Positions 18,425 to 26,657 of a stretch of 64,000 nt of DNA are shown piece by piece. The notes below the pieces were generated by a model, which was not told the origin of the DNA, searched no databases, and worked only from the letters and a program-made list of their open reading frames with translations. The stretch comes from Pseudoalteromonas luteoviolacea (GTDB lineage Bacteria > Pseudomonadota > Gammaproteobacteria > Enterobacterales > Alteromonadaceae): NCBI RefSeq assembly GCF_001696455.1, contig NZ_MAUJ01000001.1:1426001-1490000 (forward strand), read 5' to 3'. The position numbers were made by a program, and so were the translations under genes. Each line of letters opens with the position of its first letter. Within the stretch, counting starts at the first letter, position 1.

Positions 18425-18850
18425 TTAAAATGACTCAGCTACATTGAGTAAAGCCAAAGCGGCTTTCCATTCAGCTCTATCTTCATCACACTCAAAGGGA
18501 ATTTCTAGTGTTAAAATCTCAAGAATCCGATTTACAGCGTCTTGTTCATTTCGGTGCCAGCTCGAAAAGCCCATAGAAGCCAGCTTTTCTAACATTAACT
18601 CCGGTGCAAGTGTATCTACAAAATGCGGCTTGCCCATCAATTCAAGCATTCTGGGTAGAAAGTGGCAAAAGGCCTCTCTGCTAGATCAATGATCTGCGAC
18701 TTCGGTAACCAGAGTGTAACCGTCACTAGCGCCTATATCAGATAACGACATGTGCGCGAGTGCTATCTGCCATGCTTCAGAATGGCAGAAAGTACATGAA
18801 AAAGGCACACATTTTGGATAAACAGTAAATACGTCATAGAGGTGATTCAT
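18425..18850 (-). pseudogene. Broken gene for a conserved small Cys-containing protein (in-frame TGA)
   Basis: Two pieces lie in the same frame: an N-terminal part from ATG at 18850 (MNHLYDVFTVYP, then a CTFC motif) that ends at a TGA at 18686-18688, and a C-terminal part that continues in frame with FCHFLPRMLELMG and PELMLEKLASMGFSSW. Read through the TGA they form one protein of about 141 residues matching a family I know as MDHLY(E/D)xF...Cys-x-x-Cys...DFKHFLPR(I/L)LEL, of unknown function. The single stop is the only lesion seen. It could be a true nonsense mutation, a sequencing error, or, less likely, recoding; no selenocysteine element is evident. Confidence 0.7.
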
Positions 18851-18973
18851 TGCGACACTTCGTGCGTTTACCACCATATTTACCCATCTGAGGAAACATG
18901 TCTAAACAGGTTATGAAAGTAGCTCCACACTTATAAAACAAGCAACCAAACAAGTCCTCTTGTTCATGGTCAC

Positions 18974-19555
18974 TTAGGGTGAGCCAGCAGCCATTACCGT
19001 TGCTGCAAAAAACACTGCGGGCACAGTAACAACCGCGTCTATTGTTATGGTTGCTGGTGTCGCAATAATTTTTCCTGCAGTTTCTGTAAATGTTCGAGGC
19101 TGAGCCACCATTATGGTATATTCTTTCTCTAACTTCTCGAGGGGTATCTCACCTTCTATGGTGTAACGCTTCCCTGTTACTTTACGTGTCAATTGTAACC
19201 TTTTGGAATAGATATCTGGTTCAAAACCTAAAGATGCTAGCTCAGCAGCAAGCGACTCAGGTGGAAACTCTTCTTTTAGTGTCAGCGTTACATAGCCGCT
19301 CACTTCATTTTTATCATTGAGTTTAAAATCTTCAAACTTAGGCATAAACTCAATTTTTCTCGATAATTGAAGCGCATTGCCAAATTGTTGATCAATGCCG
19401 AGTAAGTAAGCTGTTTTTGTGGTTGTGACAAAAAGTTCGCGGGTGTCACTTTTGACATAAAAACCATTAAGGCTTTCTTTTTTGTAATTTGGTGCCCATA
19501 AGCTTGTGGTGCATCCATTTAAAAAAATTAAAACGAACAAAATATACTTGTACAT
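18974..19555 (-). CDS. Lipoprotein of unknown function
   Basis: The product is 193 residues from the ATG at 19555, which has AAAGGAGG four bases upstream; a longer start at 19573 is unlikely because it would precede that site. The lipobox LNGC lies near residue 14, predicting a lipid-anchored protein. The mature domain is mixed alpha/beta with repeated Tyr/Lys-rich strands. The C-terminal 35 residues are hydrophobic and Ala/Val/Thr-rich (TIDAVVTVPAVFFAATV), possibly a membrane segment. No family recognised. Confidence 0.7.
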   Translation of the reverse strand: MYKYILFVLIFLNGCTTSLWAPNYKKESLNGFYVKSDTRELFVTTTKTAYLLGIDQQFGNALQLSRKIEFMPKFEDFKLNDKNEVSGYVTLTLKEEFPPESLAAELASLGFEPDIYSKRLQLTRKVTGKRYTIEGEIPLEKLEKEYTIMVAQPRTFTETAGKIIATPATITIDAVVTVPAVFFAATVMAAGSP

Positions 19556-19822
19556 AGAACCTCCTTTATCCATAACACGACTCTAACACGCAAATACATT
19601 TCAGCGAATTAATCTTAGCGTTTGAATTACCATAACATATCACTTCAAAACTCACTCTGTAATAGAGAGCTATAGGAGTCGGCAAAATTGACAATGTGGT
19701 ATTTCAAATACAGCTTGGCTGACCAAAAATGCTGACAAGAAAGAAAGTTTTTGGACATAACACTCCTGTTTAAACACCTGTGAGATTTCCTATCTACCAA
19801 CTCAATCAAGTTAAGCAGTATT

Positions 19823-20257
19823 TCATACACTCTCGTCTATTATTTCTTTTTGCATTATGATGATAAACCTTCCACTTTTGCCAGACCATACACCTTGCGC
19901 AAGATCTGGCGTTAAGATTTGCACCAAAGACCACCCTTGCTGCCCTTCGTGATTGAGAATATCGGTAAAGTTAGGTAACTTAGCCTTTGCTATCCCACTT
20001 AAAAAGCCATCTTTCGATTCAATTTCTATCGATTTAAATTCGTATTTCTTGACCATGCTCACCTCCTTGAAGTCAAGCGATTCAATTGCAATATCAAATG
20101 CAGACGCTAACGCTTTTCTTGACTGTAACGAAGCTGAGCCTTCTCGTTCAATTCTTTGAATCGTTCTCAAGTTAAGGCCCGTTGATATGGCTAACTCTTC
20201 TTGAGACCAAGCATGTTTGTGTCTCAACTCTTTTACTAGTTCAGCATTTATTTTCAT
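19823..20257 (-). CDS. XRE-family regulator with DUF4177-like C-terminal domain
   Basis: The 144-residue protein has an XRE helix-turn-helix at residues 5-60 (WSQEELAISTGLNLRTIQRI) and a C-terminal domain at about 71-138 that fits the DUF4177 pattern: YEFKSIEIE at its start, then LNHEGQQGWSLVQI and RFIIIMQKE at the end. DUF4177 is a small alpha/beta domain of unknown function often found as a stand-alone protein. The fusion suggests a ligand-responsive or self-associating regulator. The HTH head matches those at 72-539 and 21665-22351. Confidence 0.8.
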   Translation of the reverse strand: MKINAELVKELRHKHAWSQEELAISTGLNLRTIQRIEREGSASLQSRKALASAFDIAIESLDFKEVSMVKKYEFKSIEIESKDGFLSGIAKAKLPNFTDILNHEGQQGWSLVQILTPDLAQGVWSGKSGRFIIIMQKEIIDESV

Positions 20258-20489
20258 TTTATTAAACAGCCATGTTGATGATGAAGTTACATAATCTATT
20301 ATTTTTATTGTTTTTTTACGAAGTTTATACGCAGAATCAACGACAACTATACGGCACTAATACGACATCAGCAATTTTCAAAGTGGTTTCAATTAACTTT
20401 CTTGGTACTGGCGTGAGTAGCGAATGCAATTTAGCAAGCCAAAAATAGTCGTTTACGATAAAGGCTTAACTTGGCGGGTTATGCATACC

Positions 20490-21479
20490 TTATTTGTGCT
20501 CATGAAATACAGCTCGATGCGCGGCTAAATAGTATAATGAGTCACCGGATAACTGATATTCTCTCAAACAGCTATAAACGAGTTTGATAACATGTGAATC
20601 GTTCGATAAACAGGCATTGTCCCTCACTAAATCAAAACAGACCTCTTTGCACGGTATTATTATTTTTTCACCTTTATACGCGAGACCAGTGCTCAAATAT
20701 GCAACAACTATCGCCTTCCAAAAAGACCGTAAAGCACACTCTACGTCATCAATAAAAGGTAAGATAATAGAAAATGCATGGCACCCAGTTACCGTGTGTA
20801 GTAGTGTAAAATCGTCCTGTAAGTAATACGACTTTATAGCAAACTGTCGTATTGTCGAAAGATCTATGAACGCGGGTTGAATCTCTGAGTCTAGACGCTG
20901 TAGCAGCCCGGCTATTTCATCCATTCGGTCGACTATAATGCCAGGCGAAAAACGGAAGTTCTCACCATATTTAGATAATCGCGCAAGGATATCTTCACAA
21001 CTTTCCTCTGTTGTCTTGTCAGATAATTTAAAGGGCTGATATTCAGAGCTCCAAAAAGCAAGCGCAATCGCCATTTCACTTTGGTTATTTGCTTCAACAG
21101 CATAAGCTAGCCTTATTAATCCATGAAATGCTGACGCGGCGATACCTGATATTAAACTCGGCAAGGTCTTTTCGAGTACGGTATTAACGCCATTTTCAGC
21201 CAGTTCTCTTTGGTAATACTTTAAATAACTCAGATAGCTTCCACTATTCCCTAATTCACTTTCAACGCCCTCAACCACATTTACTTTATCAAGATTGTCT
21301 GTTAGCTCAAGCTCATCCAAACCGTTATCAAAAGCCTTCAAAAGTATCTCATCTGGCGCTTTCAATTTTGACAACGCAATAAGCACCATTGGCAGGTGCG
21401 TCGCCAATCCTCCTCCATATAAGGGATGATATACCGCCACTTTTTCCAAAAGCGAATTTAGAGTATTTGATTCGTCCAT
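20490..21479 (-). CDS. Questin oxidase-like protein
   Basis: This 329-residue protein matches the questin-oxidase-like family (PF14027) as I remember it: an N-terminal YHPLYGGGLATHLPMVLIAL, a central SGIAASAFHGLIRLAYAVEA and a C-terminal LHTVTGCHAF, with conserved histidines in each. The namesake fungal enzyme performs ring-opening oxidation of the anthraquinone questin. In bacteria the role is unknown and the protein is usually alone, as here. Start ATG at 21479 has AGGAG four bases upstream. Cytosolic; no cofactor motif visible. Confidence 0.78.
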   Translation of the reverse strand: MDESNTLNSLLEKVAVYHPLYGGGLATHLPMVLIALSKLKAPDEILLKAFDNGLDELELTDNLDKVNVVEGVESELGNSGSYLSYLKYYQRELAENGVNTVLEKTLPSLISGIAASAFHGLIRLAYAVEANNQSEMAIALAFWSSEYQPFKLSDKTTEESCEDILARLSKYGENFRFSPGIIVDRMDEIAGLLQRLDSEIQPAFIDLSTIRQFAIKSYYLQDDFTLLHTVTGCHAFSIILPFIDDVECALRSFWKAIVVAYLSTGLAYKGEKIIIPCKEVCFDLVRDNACLSNDSHVIKLVYSCLREYQLSGDSLYYLAAHRAVFHEHK

Positions 21480-21664
21480 GTTGCTCCTAACTACTTGTTA
21501 AAACTCAACCAAAATACTTGATAAAAAGTAAAACTTCGAGATACCCTTCGTCAAGGAAGCCTGTGAAATTAGCCTTCAACATGTATGTAAGTAAGCTGGT
21601 AATTCAGGCCCAAACCCGCACTACCTTTTGTCGTATAGTTTATAAAACATAACTCGCTTTAGAG

Positions 21665-22351
21665 CTACTCACTAATATCGCACGTTTTGAGCTTGATGCT
21701 CAAAGGTCGAAACACGCACTCACTCAGTATTGCTGCATAAAATAAAACGACTAAATTTACTGCTAACGCACGTAATAGCGCAAAGTTCTCATAGTTATCT
21801 ATATTTCCAAATATCGCAATTGCCCCAGCGATCATACCAACCAAAGCTCCTCCATATAAAAACTTTATTTGGCTCTCATATACCTCACTTAGATGTTTCG
21901 CTTGAGAACCTCCATTCATTTCTTCTGTAAACAGGTATTTAAGACCACACAAGGACTTGATAAAGCCACTGCTTCCAAATGTTACGATAGTCGCTGAATA
22001 CAAGAATAAAATTAAAAATATTCCAGATACCACGTCTATGTAATTTTTTACACTCGCCCCCAGAATAATCAGCATTACAATTGCGCCAGATATGAGCAGC
22101 AACGCCAGTAGGTTTTTCATAATCATTCTCCTCGTCCAATTTACTTCAATTTCATTTGAAGTTGCTTTCAATGCCTGAGGTGACAAATTAAAAACGGAAG
22201 CCAACGCCAGTGTCGATTCTGCCGATGCTTTACCTTCAGCCTCTATACGCTGAATTGTCCTTACGGATAATCCCGTGGAACGAGCTAATACTTCTTGAGA
22301 CCAACCATTTTCACTGCGCAATGTTTTTAATTTATTTGTTGATAGGTACAA
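21665..22351 (-). CDS. XRE-family helix-turn-helix fused to a MotA/ExbB-like membrane domain
   Basis: The 228-residue protein starts at a TTG (22351) with AAGGAG five bases upstream. Residues 6-60 are an XRE helix-turn-helix (WSQEVLARSTGLSVRTIQRI). Four membrane helices follow at about 80-100, 106-126, 164-182 and 190-212. The last pair, with GGALVGMIAGAIAIFG and AVNLVVLFYAAILSE followed by PLSIKLK, resembles helices 3-4 of MotA/TolQ/ExbB proton-channel proteins, including the Tyr-x-x-(I/L)-L-x...P-(L/I)-x-x-K-L end. The loop between helices 2 and 3 is only about 38 residues, far shorter than in MotA. No MotB-type partner is next to it. The function is unknown. Confidence 0.72.
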   Translation of the reverse strand: MYLSTNKLKTLRSENGWSQEVLARSTGLSVRTIQRIEAEGKASAESTLALASVFNLSPQALKATSNEIEVNWTRRMIMKNLLALLLISGAIVMLIILGASVKNYIDVVSGIFLILFLYSATIVTFGSSGFIKSLCGLKYLFTEEMNGGSQAKHLSEVYESQIKFLYGGALVGMIAGAIAIFGNIDNYENFALLRALAVNLVVLFYAAILSECVFRPLSIKLKTCDISE

Positions 22352-22726
22352 ATCAAACTCCTTTTAAGCTCCGAAAGTAACTGAGGTGCATTATGTGCGG
22401 CTTTGTGTACTTTGATAGCTTTATACTACGCCATTTCTACGACACTACACGACAAACTATATTAATCAATATGTTAGAAGACCAATAGGTCATGATGAAT
22501 GGAGTTCTAATCATGCTCCTATTTCAATATTTTCTTGGCGCATACATAGTCTGAGTAATTCAAAATGAGATTATTGATGTGTTTTACTCGAAGGTATAGC
22601 TCAGACAAAAATGAGTATTCAATGACAAGCTTGCTAACCGACCTTTTATGCTATGAACATAACAGTCATCACTTAATATTGAGGCTTACACCAAATTGTA
22701 AGTAGTGGCAAATAGGGACTTTTGGG
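22352..22726. other. Intergenic stretch without recognised gene
   Basis: About 375 bases upstream of the HTH/MotA-like gene. No gene, RNA or repeat is seen. Confidence 0.4.
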
Positions 22727-23050
22727 TTACCTAAAAGTTATTGTTGGCATTGACGCAGTAAAACCTAAGGTCAATTCAGCACAACACAAGCCGAACTCCC
22801 AAATAGCCCCGGTCTTTTCTATCGAGTCGAGACGAATGATGTCCCATGGAAGATTGAGGTTTGATGTTGCATCTGTGTCATGACTTTCAACATAAATGAT
22901 GTTCACATTTTCAAATAAGGCAATGGCCTCATTTTGCAGATCGTCCCATGGCGCTACAACAATCTGAATTTGATGCAGCGAAATTGATAGCTCCTTAAGA
23001 GCGTGTGTCCCTAAAGAGCGAAACAGTGCATCAGATAAACTTTTATTCAT
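22727..23050 (-). CDS. Small protein of unknown function
   Basis: The product is 107 residues from the ATG at 23050, chosen because AAAGG lies five bases upstream; the frame stays open for another 45 codons but that extension has basic and Cys-rich composition unlike a real N-terminus. The protein has mixed alpha/beta pattern, with VVAPWDDLQNEAIALFENV and NLPWDIIRLDSIEKTG. It has no signal peptide or membrane helix. I do not recognise a family. Confidence 0.5.
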   Translation of the reverse strand: MNKSLSDALFRSLGTHALKELSISLHQIQIVVAPWDDLQNEAIALFENVNIIYVESHDTDATSNLNLPWDIIRLDSIEKTGAIWEFGLCCAELTLGFTASMPTITFR

Positions 23051-23359
23051 ATCGGCCTTTCTTAAGTCTTTACACATGTACAGAGAATGCGAGGCAAAAC
23101 AATATTTAATAATTCTAGTTCCCCACCTATCACGCCTACCAGAATATTTAGGGTATTTGCCATTGAAGCTCCAAGTGATACGCAATATTTCCGTAGAAAG
23201 TACCTTCCGCTTTAGTAAGCAAAGGAGAACTGACTCTAAATTTTATAAAAACGAGCGCTTAAAACAACGGAGTAAGCCTACATTGCTGCTCTAGTCTGTA
23301 AAGCGAAATTAAATCAAGTGTTCAGGAGTACTGTACCTATCTCACAGTTTGGCACAACA
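23051..23359. other. Intergenic stretch between unknown gene and truncated M23 gene
   Basis: About 310 bases. On the minus strand it follows the abrupt end of the M23 peptidase homology at 23360. No missing part of that peptidase is found in any frame here. Confidence 0.5.
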
Positions 23360-23683
23360 CTAGAAATAATGACGCCTCATATGTGCATAGTAATGAATGC
23401 GCCATTTTGGACCAAGCACTGCCACTGCATTCCCACCTTTTTCGACATCCCCCTTAAAAATTACAAAACCGTCTCCGGCTGAGATAACCGTAGTACCAAC
23501 CTTTCCAAAAATATCAATTCCCTTGTGCACGCGGGAACTTCCCCAAGATTCATACCAAAACGTTTCTTGATTCCAATCGTGTGTAGATGCACCTGTAACA
23601 GGTATTTGTATTTTTTCTGGCACCAACGTACCTAATAAAATCACTATGAACAGACCAAAAAGAATTCGTTTGAAGTACGTCAA
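23360..23683 (-). pseudogene. Truncated M23-family (LysM-less) metallopeptidase
   Basis: From the TTG at 23683 (AAGGAGAG four bases upstream) the frame encodes 107 residues: one N-terminal membrane helix (FGLFIVILLGTLV) and the first half of an M23 peptidase domain with HKGIDIFGKVGTTV, where His and Asp are zinc ligands, then WRIHYYAHM. It stops a few residues later. Family members continue for about 70 more residues to a second ligand motif HxH (as in AHLHYSI), which is missing and not found downstream. The gene is therefore probably dead or encodes an inactive fragment. The family cleaves peptidoglycan cross-links in the periplasm. Confidence 0.7.
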
Positions 23684-23934
23684 CTTTCTCTCCTTAAAAA
23701 TAATTACTTTGCTATGCGCAATAAAAAGCGAGCAGAGCAATTGTGGTAATTGCATGAAAAGTATTAAGTTAGCAACTAACCAGCCTTTAAAAGTAGATTA
23801 AATACTAAAACTCCTTAAAAAGTGCTGAATATCCATTTGCTCAAAATACAAACTAGTAATCTTGTCTGATATAAAATCAATTTATCCCTCCATTTTGCTT
23901 TCATAATTATGTATCACTATGTGCTAAGAATACG

Positions 23935-25443
23935 GTGAACCAGCTCGGAATTTATATGCAGCAAACTCAAAATGGGGAAAAACCTATACCCATAAACTCT
24001 GTTTGTGAACAAAAAAATAACAAAAAAAACGCTAAAAGTAGTAAAAAACCCGAAAAGATTGAAATACCTGCTATTTCACCTTCTAGCTTGGGAAGCGCTG
24101 AATTTCGTAAAGACTATTGCATCAAGTATGCTTATTTAGCCGGCGGAATGTACCGCGGTATTGCATCAAAAGAATTAGTGATTGCGCTAGCAAATGCAGG
24201 ATTGATGGGCTTTTTAGGCACTGGAGGCAGAAGCTTAAATGACATTGAGCAAGATATCATTTGCATTCAGGACGCGCTCAAAGAGGACCAAGCTTATGGC
24301 GTAAACTTAGTCGCCAATTTGGACTCGCCAGATTCAGAAATAGCGCTAATTGAGCTTTATCTCCATTACAGTATTCGTTGCATAGAAGCAGCCGCTTTTA
24401 TTCGCATCACCCCTGCGCTTGTTTTATATCGTTTGCAAGGCATATATAAAGACCAACATGGTGCGGTGCGCACCAAAAACAAAGTCATCGCCAAACTCTC
24501 TCGCCCAGAGGTAGCTAATCAATTCTTAAGCCCCGCACCCATGCACCTCGTTCAGCAACTTTTTGCCCTCGGTAAGATTACCCCCGAGCAAGTTGAGCTC
24601 AGTCAGTCCATCTTTATGTGCGATGACATTTGTGTTGAAGCGGACTCCGGCGGGCATACAGACAGAGGACAACCCGCGGTGTTACTGCCAGCGATTCAAA
24701 CCCTGCGCGACCAAAAAGTACTTGAACATGACTTTGCTCATAAGCCTAGAGTCGGCCTTGGTGGGGGTATTGGCACACCCAATTCTGCAGCCGCCGCCTT
24801 TGTGATGGGTGCAGACTTTATTCTCACAGGCTCTATTAACCAATGCACCGTTGAAGCCGGAACTTCAGACCTAGTAAAGCACATGTTGCAAGACATCAAT
24901 GTACAAGATACCGATTACGCCCCTGCAGGCGATATGTTTGAGTCTGGTGCAAAAGTACAAGTTCTTAAAAAAGGTGTATTTTTTGCGGCACGCGCAAACA
25001 AGCTTTACCAGCTCTATCAGCAATATGATTCGCTACATTCCCTGCCCGAAAAAATACAAACGCAGCTACAAGACAAATATTTCAATGCATCTTTTGAAGA
25101 TGTTTGGACGCAAACAAAACAGTACTTGTTGAACTCAAATCGCTCACAAGATATTGAACGAGCCGAACATGACGAAAAATACAAAATGGCACGCGTATTT
25201 CGTTGGTATTTTGCACAAAGCATGAAACTGGCTTTTACTGGCTCAGAGCACGCTAGAGTTAATTTTCAAGTACATACCGGACCTGCTCTTGGCGCGTTTA
25301 ATCAGTGGGTTAAAGGCACGGAGTTAGAACCATGGCAAAACCGCCATGTGGACCAAATTGCAGAAAAACTGATGCAAGACACCGCAGCATTGTTAAGTAA
25401 ACAAACACAACAGCTCATCACCTTGAGCCACGTGGCAGGATAA
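23935..25443 (+). CDS. PfaD-type trans-acting enoyl reductase
   Basis: The 502-residue protein matches PfaD-family flavin enoyl reductases of polyunsaturated fatty acid and trans-acyltransferase polyketide systems. It has AGGMYRGIASKELVIALANA, a nitronate-monooxygenase-like TIM barrel with ITPALVLYRLQG, EADSGGHTDRGQP and the phosphate-binding GLGGGIGTP. It reduces the enoyl thioester on a carrier protein in trans using FMN and NAD(P)H. The frame opens at a GTG (23935); an ATG at 23956 is an alternative, and neither has a strong ribosome-binding site. The first 50 residues are Lys/Asn-rich and not conserved. It is the first gene of the biosynthetic operon, 14 bases before the acyltransferase. 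The only DH-bearing module of the megasynthase (module 1) is its likely target. Confidence 0.9.
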   Translation: MNQLGIYMQQTQNGEKPIPINSVCEQKNNKKNAKSSKKPEKIEIPAISPSSLGSAEFRKDYCIKYAYLAGGMYRGIASKELVIALANAGLMGFLGTGGRSLNDIEQDIICIQDALKEDQAYGVNLVANLDSPDSEIALIELYLHYSIRCIEAAAFIRITPALVLYRLQGIYKDQHGAVRTKNKVIAKLSRPEVANQFLSPAPMHLVQQLFALGKITPEQVELSQSIFMCDDICVEADSGGHTDRGQPAVLLPAIQTLRDQKVLEHDFAHKPRVGLGGGIGTPNSAAAAFVMGADFILTGSINQCTVEAGTSDLVKHMLQDINVQDTDYAPAGDMFESGAKVQVLKKGVFFAARANKLYQLYQQYDSLHSLPEKIQTQLQDKYFNASFEDVWTQTKQYLLNSNRSQDIERAEHDEKYKMARVFRWYFAQSMKLAFTGSEHARVNFQVHTGPALGAFNQWVKGTELEPWQNRHVDQIAEKLMQDTAALLSKQTQQLITLSHVAG

Positions 25444-25457
25444 TAAACTGAGGCCAT

Positions 25458-26573
25458 ATGAAAACTTACATATTTCCGGGACAAGGATCTCAATATGTTG
25501 GTATGGGTAAAAAGCTCTTTGTTGAATTTACACAACACGTTGAGCTGGCAAATGACATACTCGGCTATTCAGTGACAGAGCTTTGCTTGGCAGATCCAAA
25601 AAAACAGCTCAATAATACTCTGTTCACACAGCCCGCGCTGTATGTAGTAAGTGCCCTCGCCTATTTACAGCAACAAAAACATGATGCTTCTCCTGTTGAT
25701 TACTTTGCAGGTCACAGTTTAGGAGAATACACGGCACTGTTCGCCGCAGGCGCCATGAGTTTTGAAACCGGTTTAAAGCTTGTTAAAAAACGTGGTGAGT
25801 TGATGAGCCAAGCGGCATCTGGCGCCATGGCAGCGGTGTTGAATGTTGACGAACTGAATCTGCGCACTTGCTTGCAAGCGCATAATTTGGTGGGTATCGA
25901 CATTGCAAATTTAAATTCACCAGAGCAAATCGTCATTTCAGGGCTTGTTGATGACATAAATCGCAGTCAGCACAGTATCGAGCAACTAGGTGGGCGCTTT
26001 ATCAAGCTTAACACCAGTGGTGCGTTTCACTCTCGTTACATGGCACCCGCACAACAGGAATTTGCCCAGTACATTGCTGATTTTGATTTCTCTTCATTAC
26101 AAACCCCCGTGATAGCCAACGTCACGGCAAAACCTGTTACGGAAAAAGAGATTGCCCATTGTCTAATTGAACAATTAACGCAACCAGTCAGGTGGACACA
26201 AAGTATTGAGTTCTTGCTCGCTCAGGGCGAGATGGCATTTGAGGAACTTGGGCCCAAAAAAGTACTCACTAAGCTTGTCGATAGCATCACAAGTCATCGC
26301 GATGCCACTCTTCACATCGGCGCTCATAAGCCAACCGACACAGCCCAGACTTCTTTGACGCCACAACAGCAAATAGATACGTGGAATACCACCTACCCCA
26401 TTGGCACCGAGGTCAAACTCAATAAAACAGGAAAGATCTGTTCAACGCGCGCTCAAGCCACTTTATCGTTTGGCCACCGCCCTACAATTTATTTGCACGA
26501 TTACGGCGGATACTTTCACTTATCTGAATTAAGCCCACTGCCACAAGTCGTTAGAAAAACGACTGAGGCTTAA
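25458..26573 (+). CDS. Stand-alone (trans) malonyl acyltransferase
   Basis: The 371-residue protein is a FabD-type acyltransferase: FPGQGSQYVGMG at the N-terminus, nucleophile Ser87 in AGHSLGEYTALF, and catalytic His191 in SGAFHSRYM. Its role is to transfer malonyl units from malonyl-CoA to the carrier domains of the megasynthase, which has no acyltransferase domain of its own. Residues from about 295 on form a C-terminal extension (KLNKTGKICSTRAQATLSFG, then YGGYFHLSELSP) found on acyltransferases of trans-AT systems. It begins 14 bases after the PfaD stop with GAGG upstream, so the two are co-transcribed. Confidence 0.93.
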   Translation: MKTYIFPGQGSQYVGMGKKLFVEFTQHVELANDILGYSVTELCLADPKKQLNNTLFTQPALYVVSALAYLQQQKHDASPVDYFAGHSLGEYTALFAAGAMSFETGLKLVKKRGELMSQAASGAMAAVLNVDELNLRTCLQAHNLVGIDIANLNSPEQIVISGLVDDINRSQHSIEQLGGRFIKLNTSGAFHSRYMAPAQQEFAQYIADFDFSSLQTPVIANVTAKPVTEKEIAHCLIEQLTQPVRWTQSIEFLLAQGEMAFEELGPKKVLTKLVDSITSHRDATLHIGAHKPTDTAQTSLTPQQQIDTWNTTYPIGTEVKLNKTGKICSTRAQATLSFGHRPTIYLHDYGGYFHLSELSPLPQVVRKTTEA

Positions 26574-26657
26574 CACAATTATGAATAAATACATTGGCTT
26601 CGAACATAGTCAGGCCACCAACAGAATAAACATTAACAACACTTTTGGATCACAGCG

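Noticed and set aside
18686..18688. Selenocysteine or programmed readthrough at the TGA of the broken gene
   Set aside because: No selenocysteine insertion hairpin is evident just downstream and the family is not known for it, so a plain nonsense mutation or sequence error is simpler.
16225..23360. Possible integron cassette array: many small minus-strand unknown genes, and GTTAGGC/GCCTAAC core-like sequence at 16225-16241
   Set aside because: The two cores are only three bases apart, no second attC-like site with the usual arms was found between other genes, and no integrase is seen.
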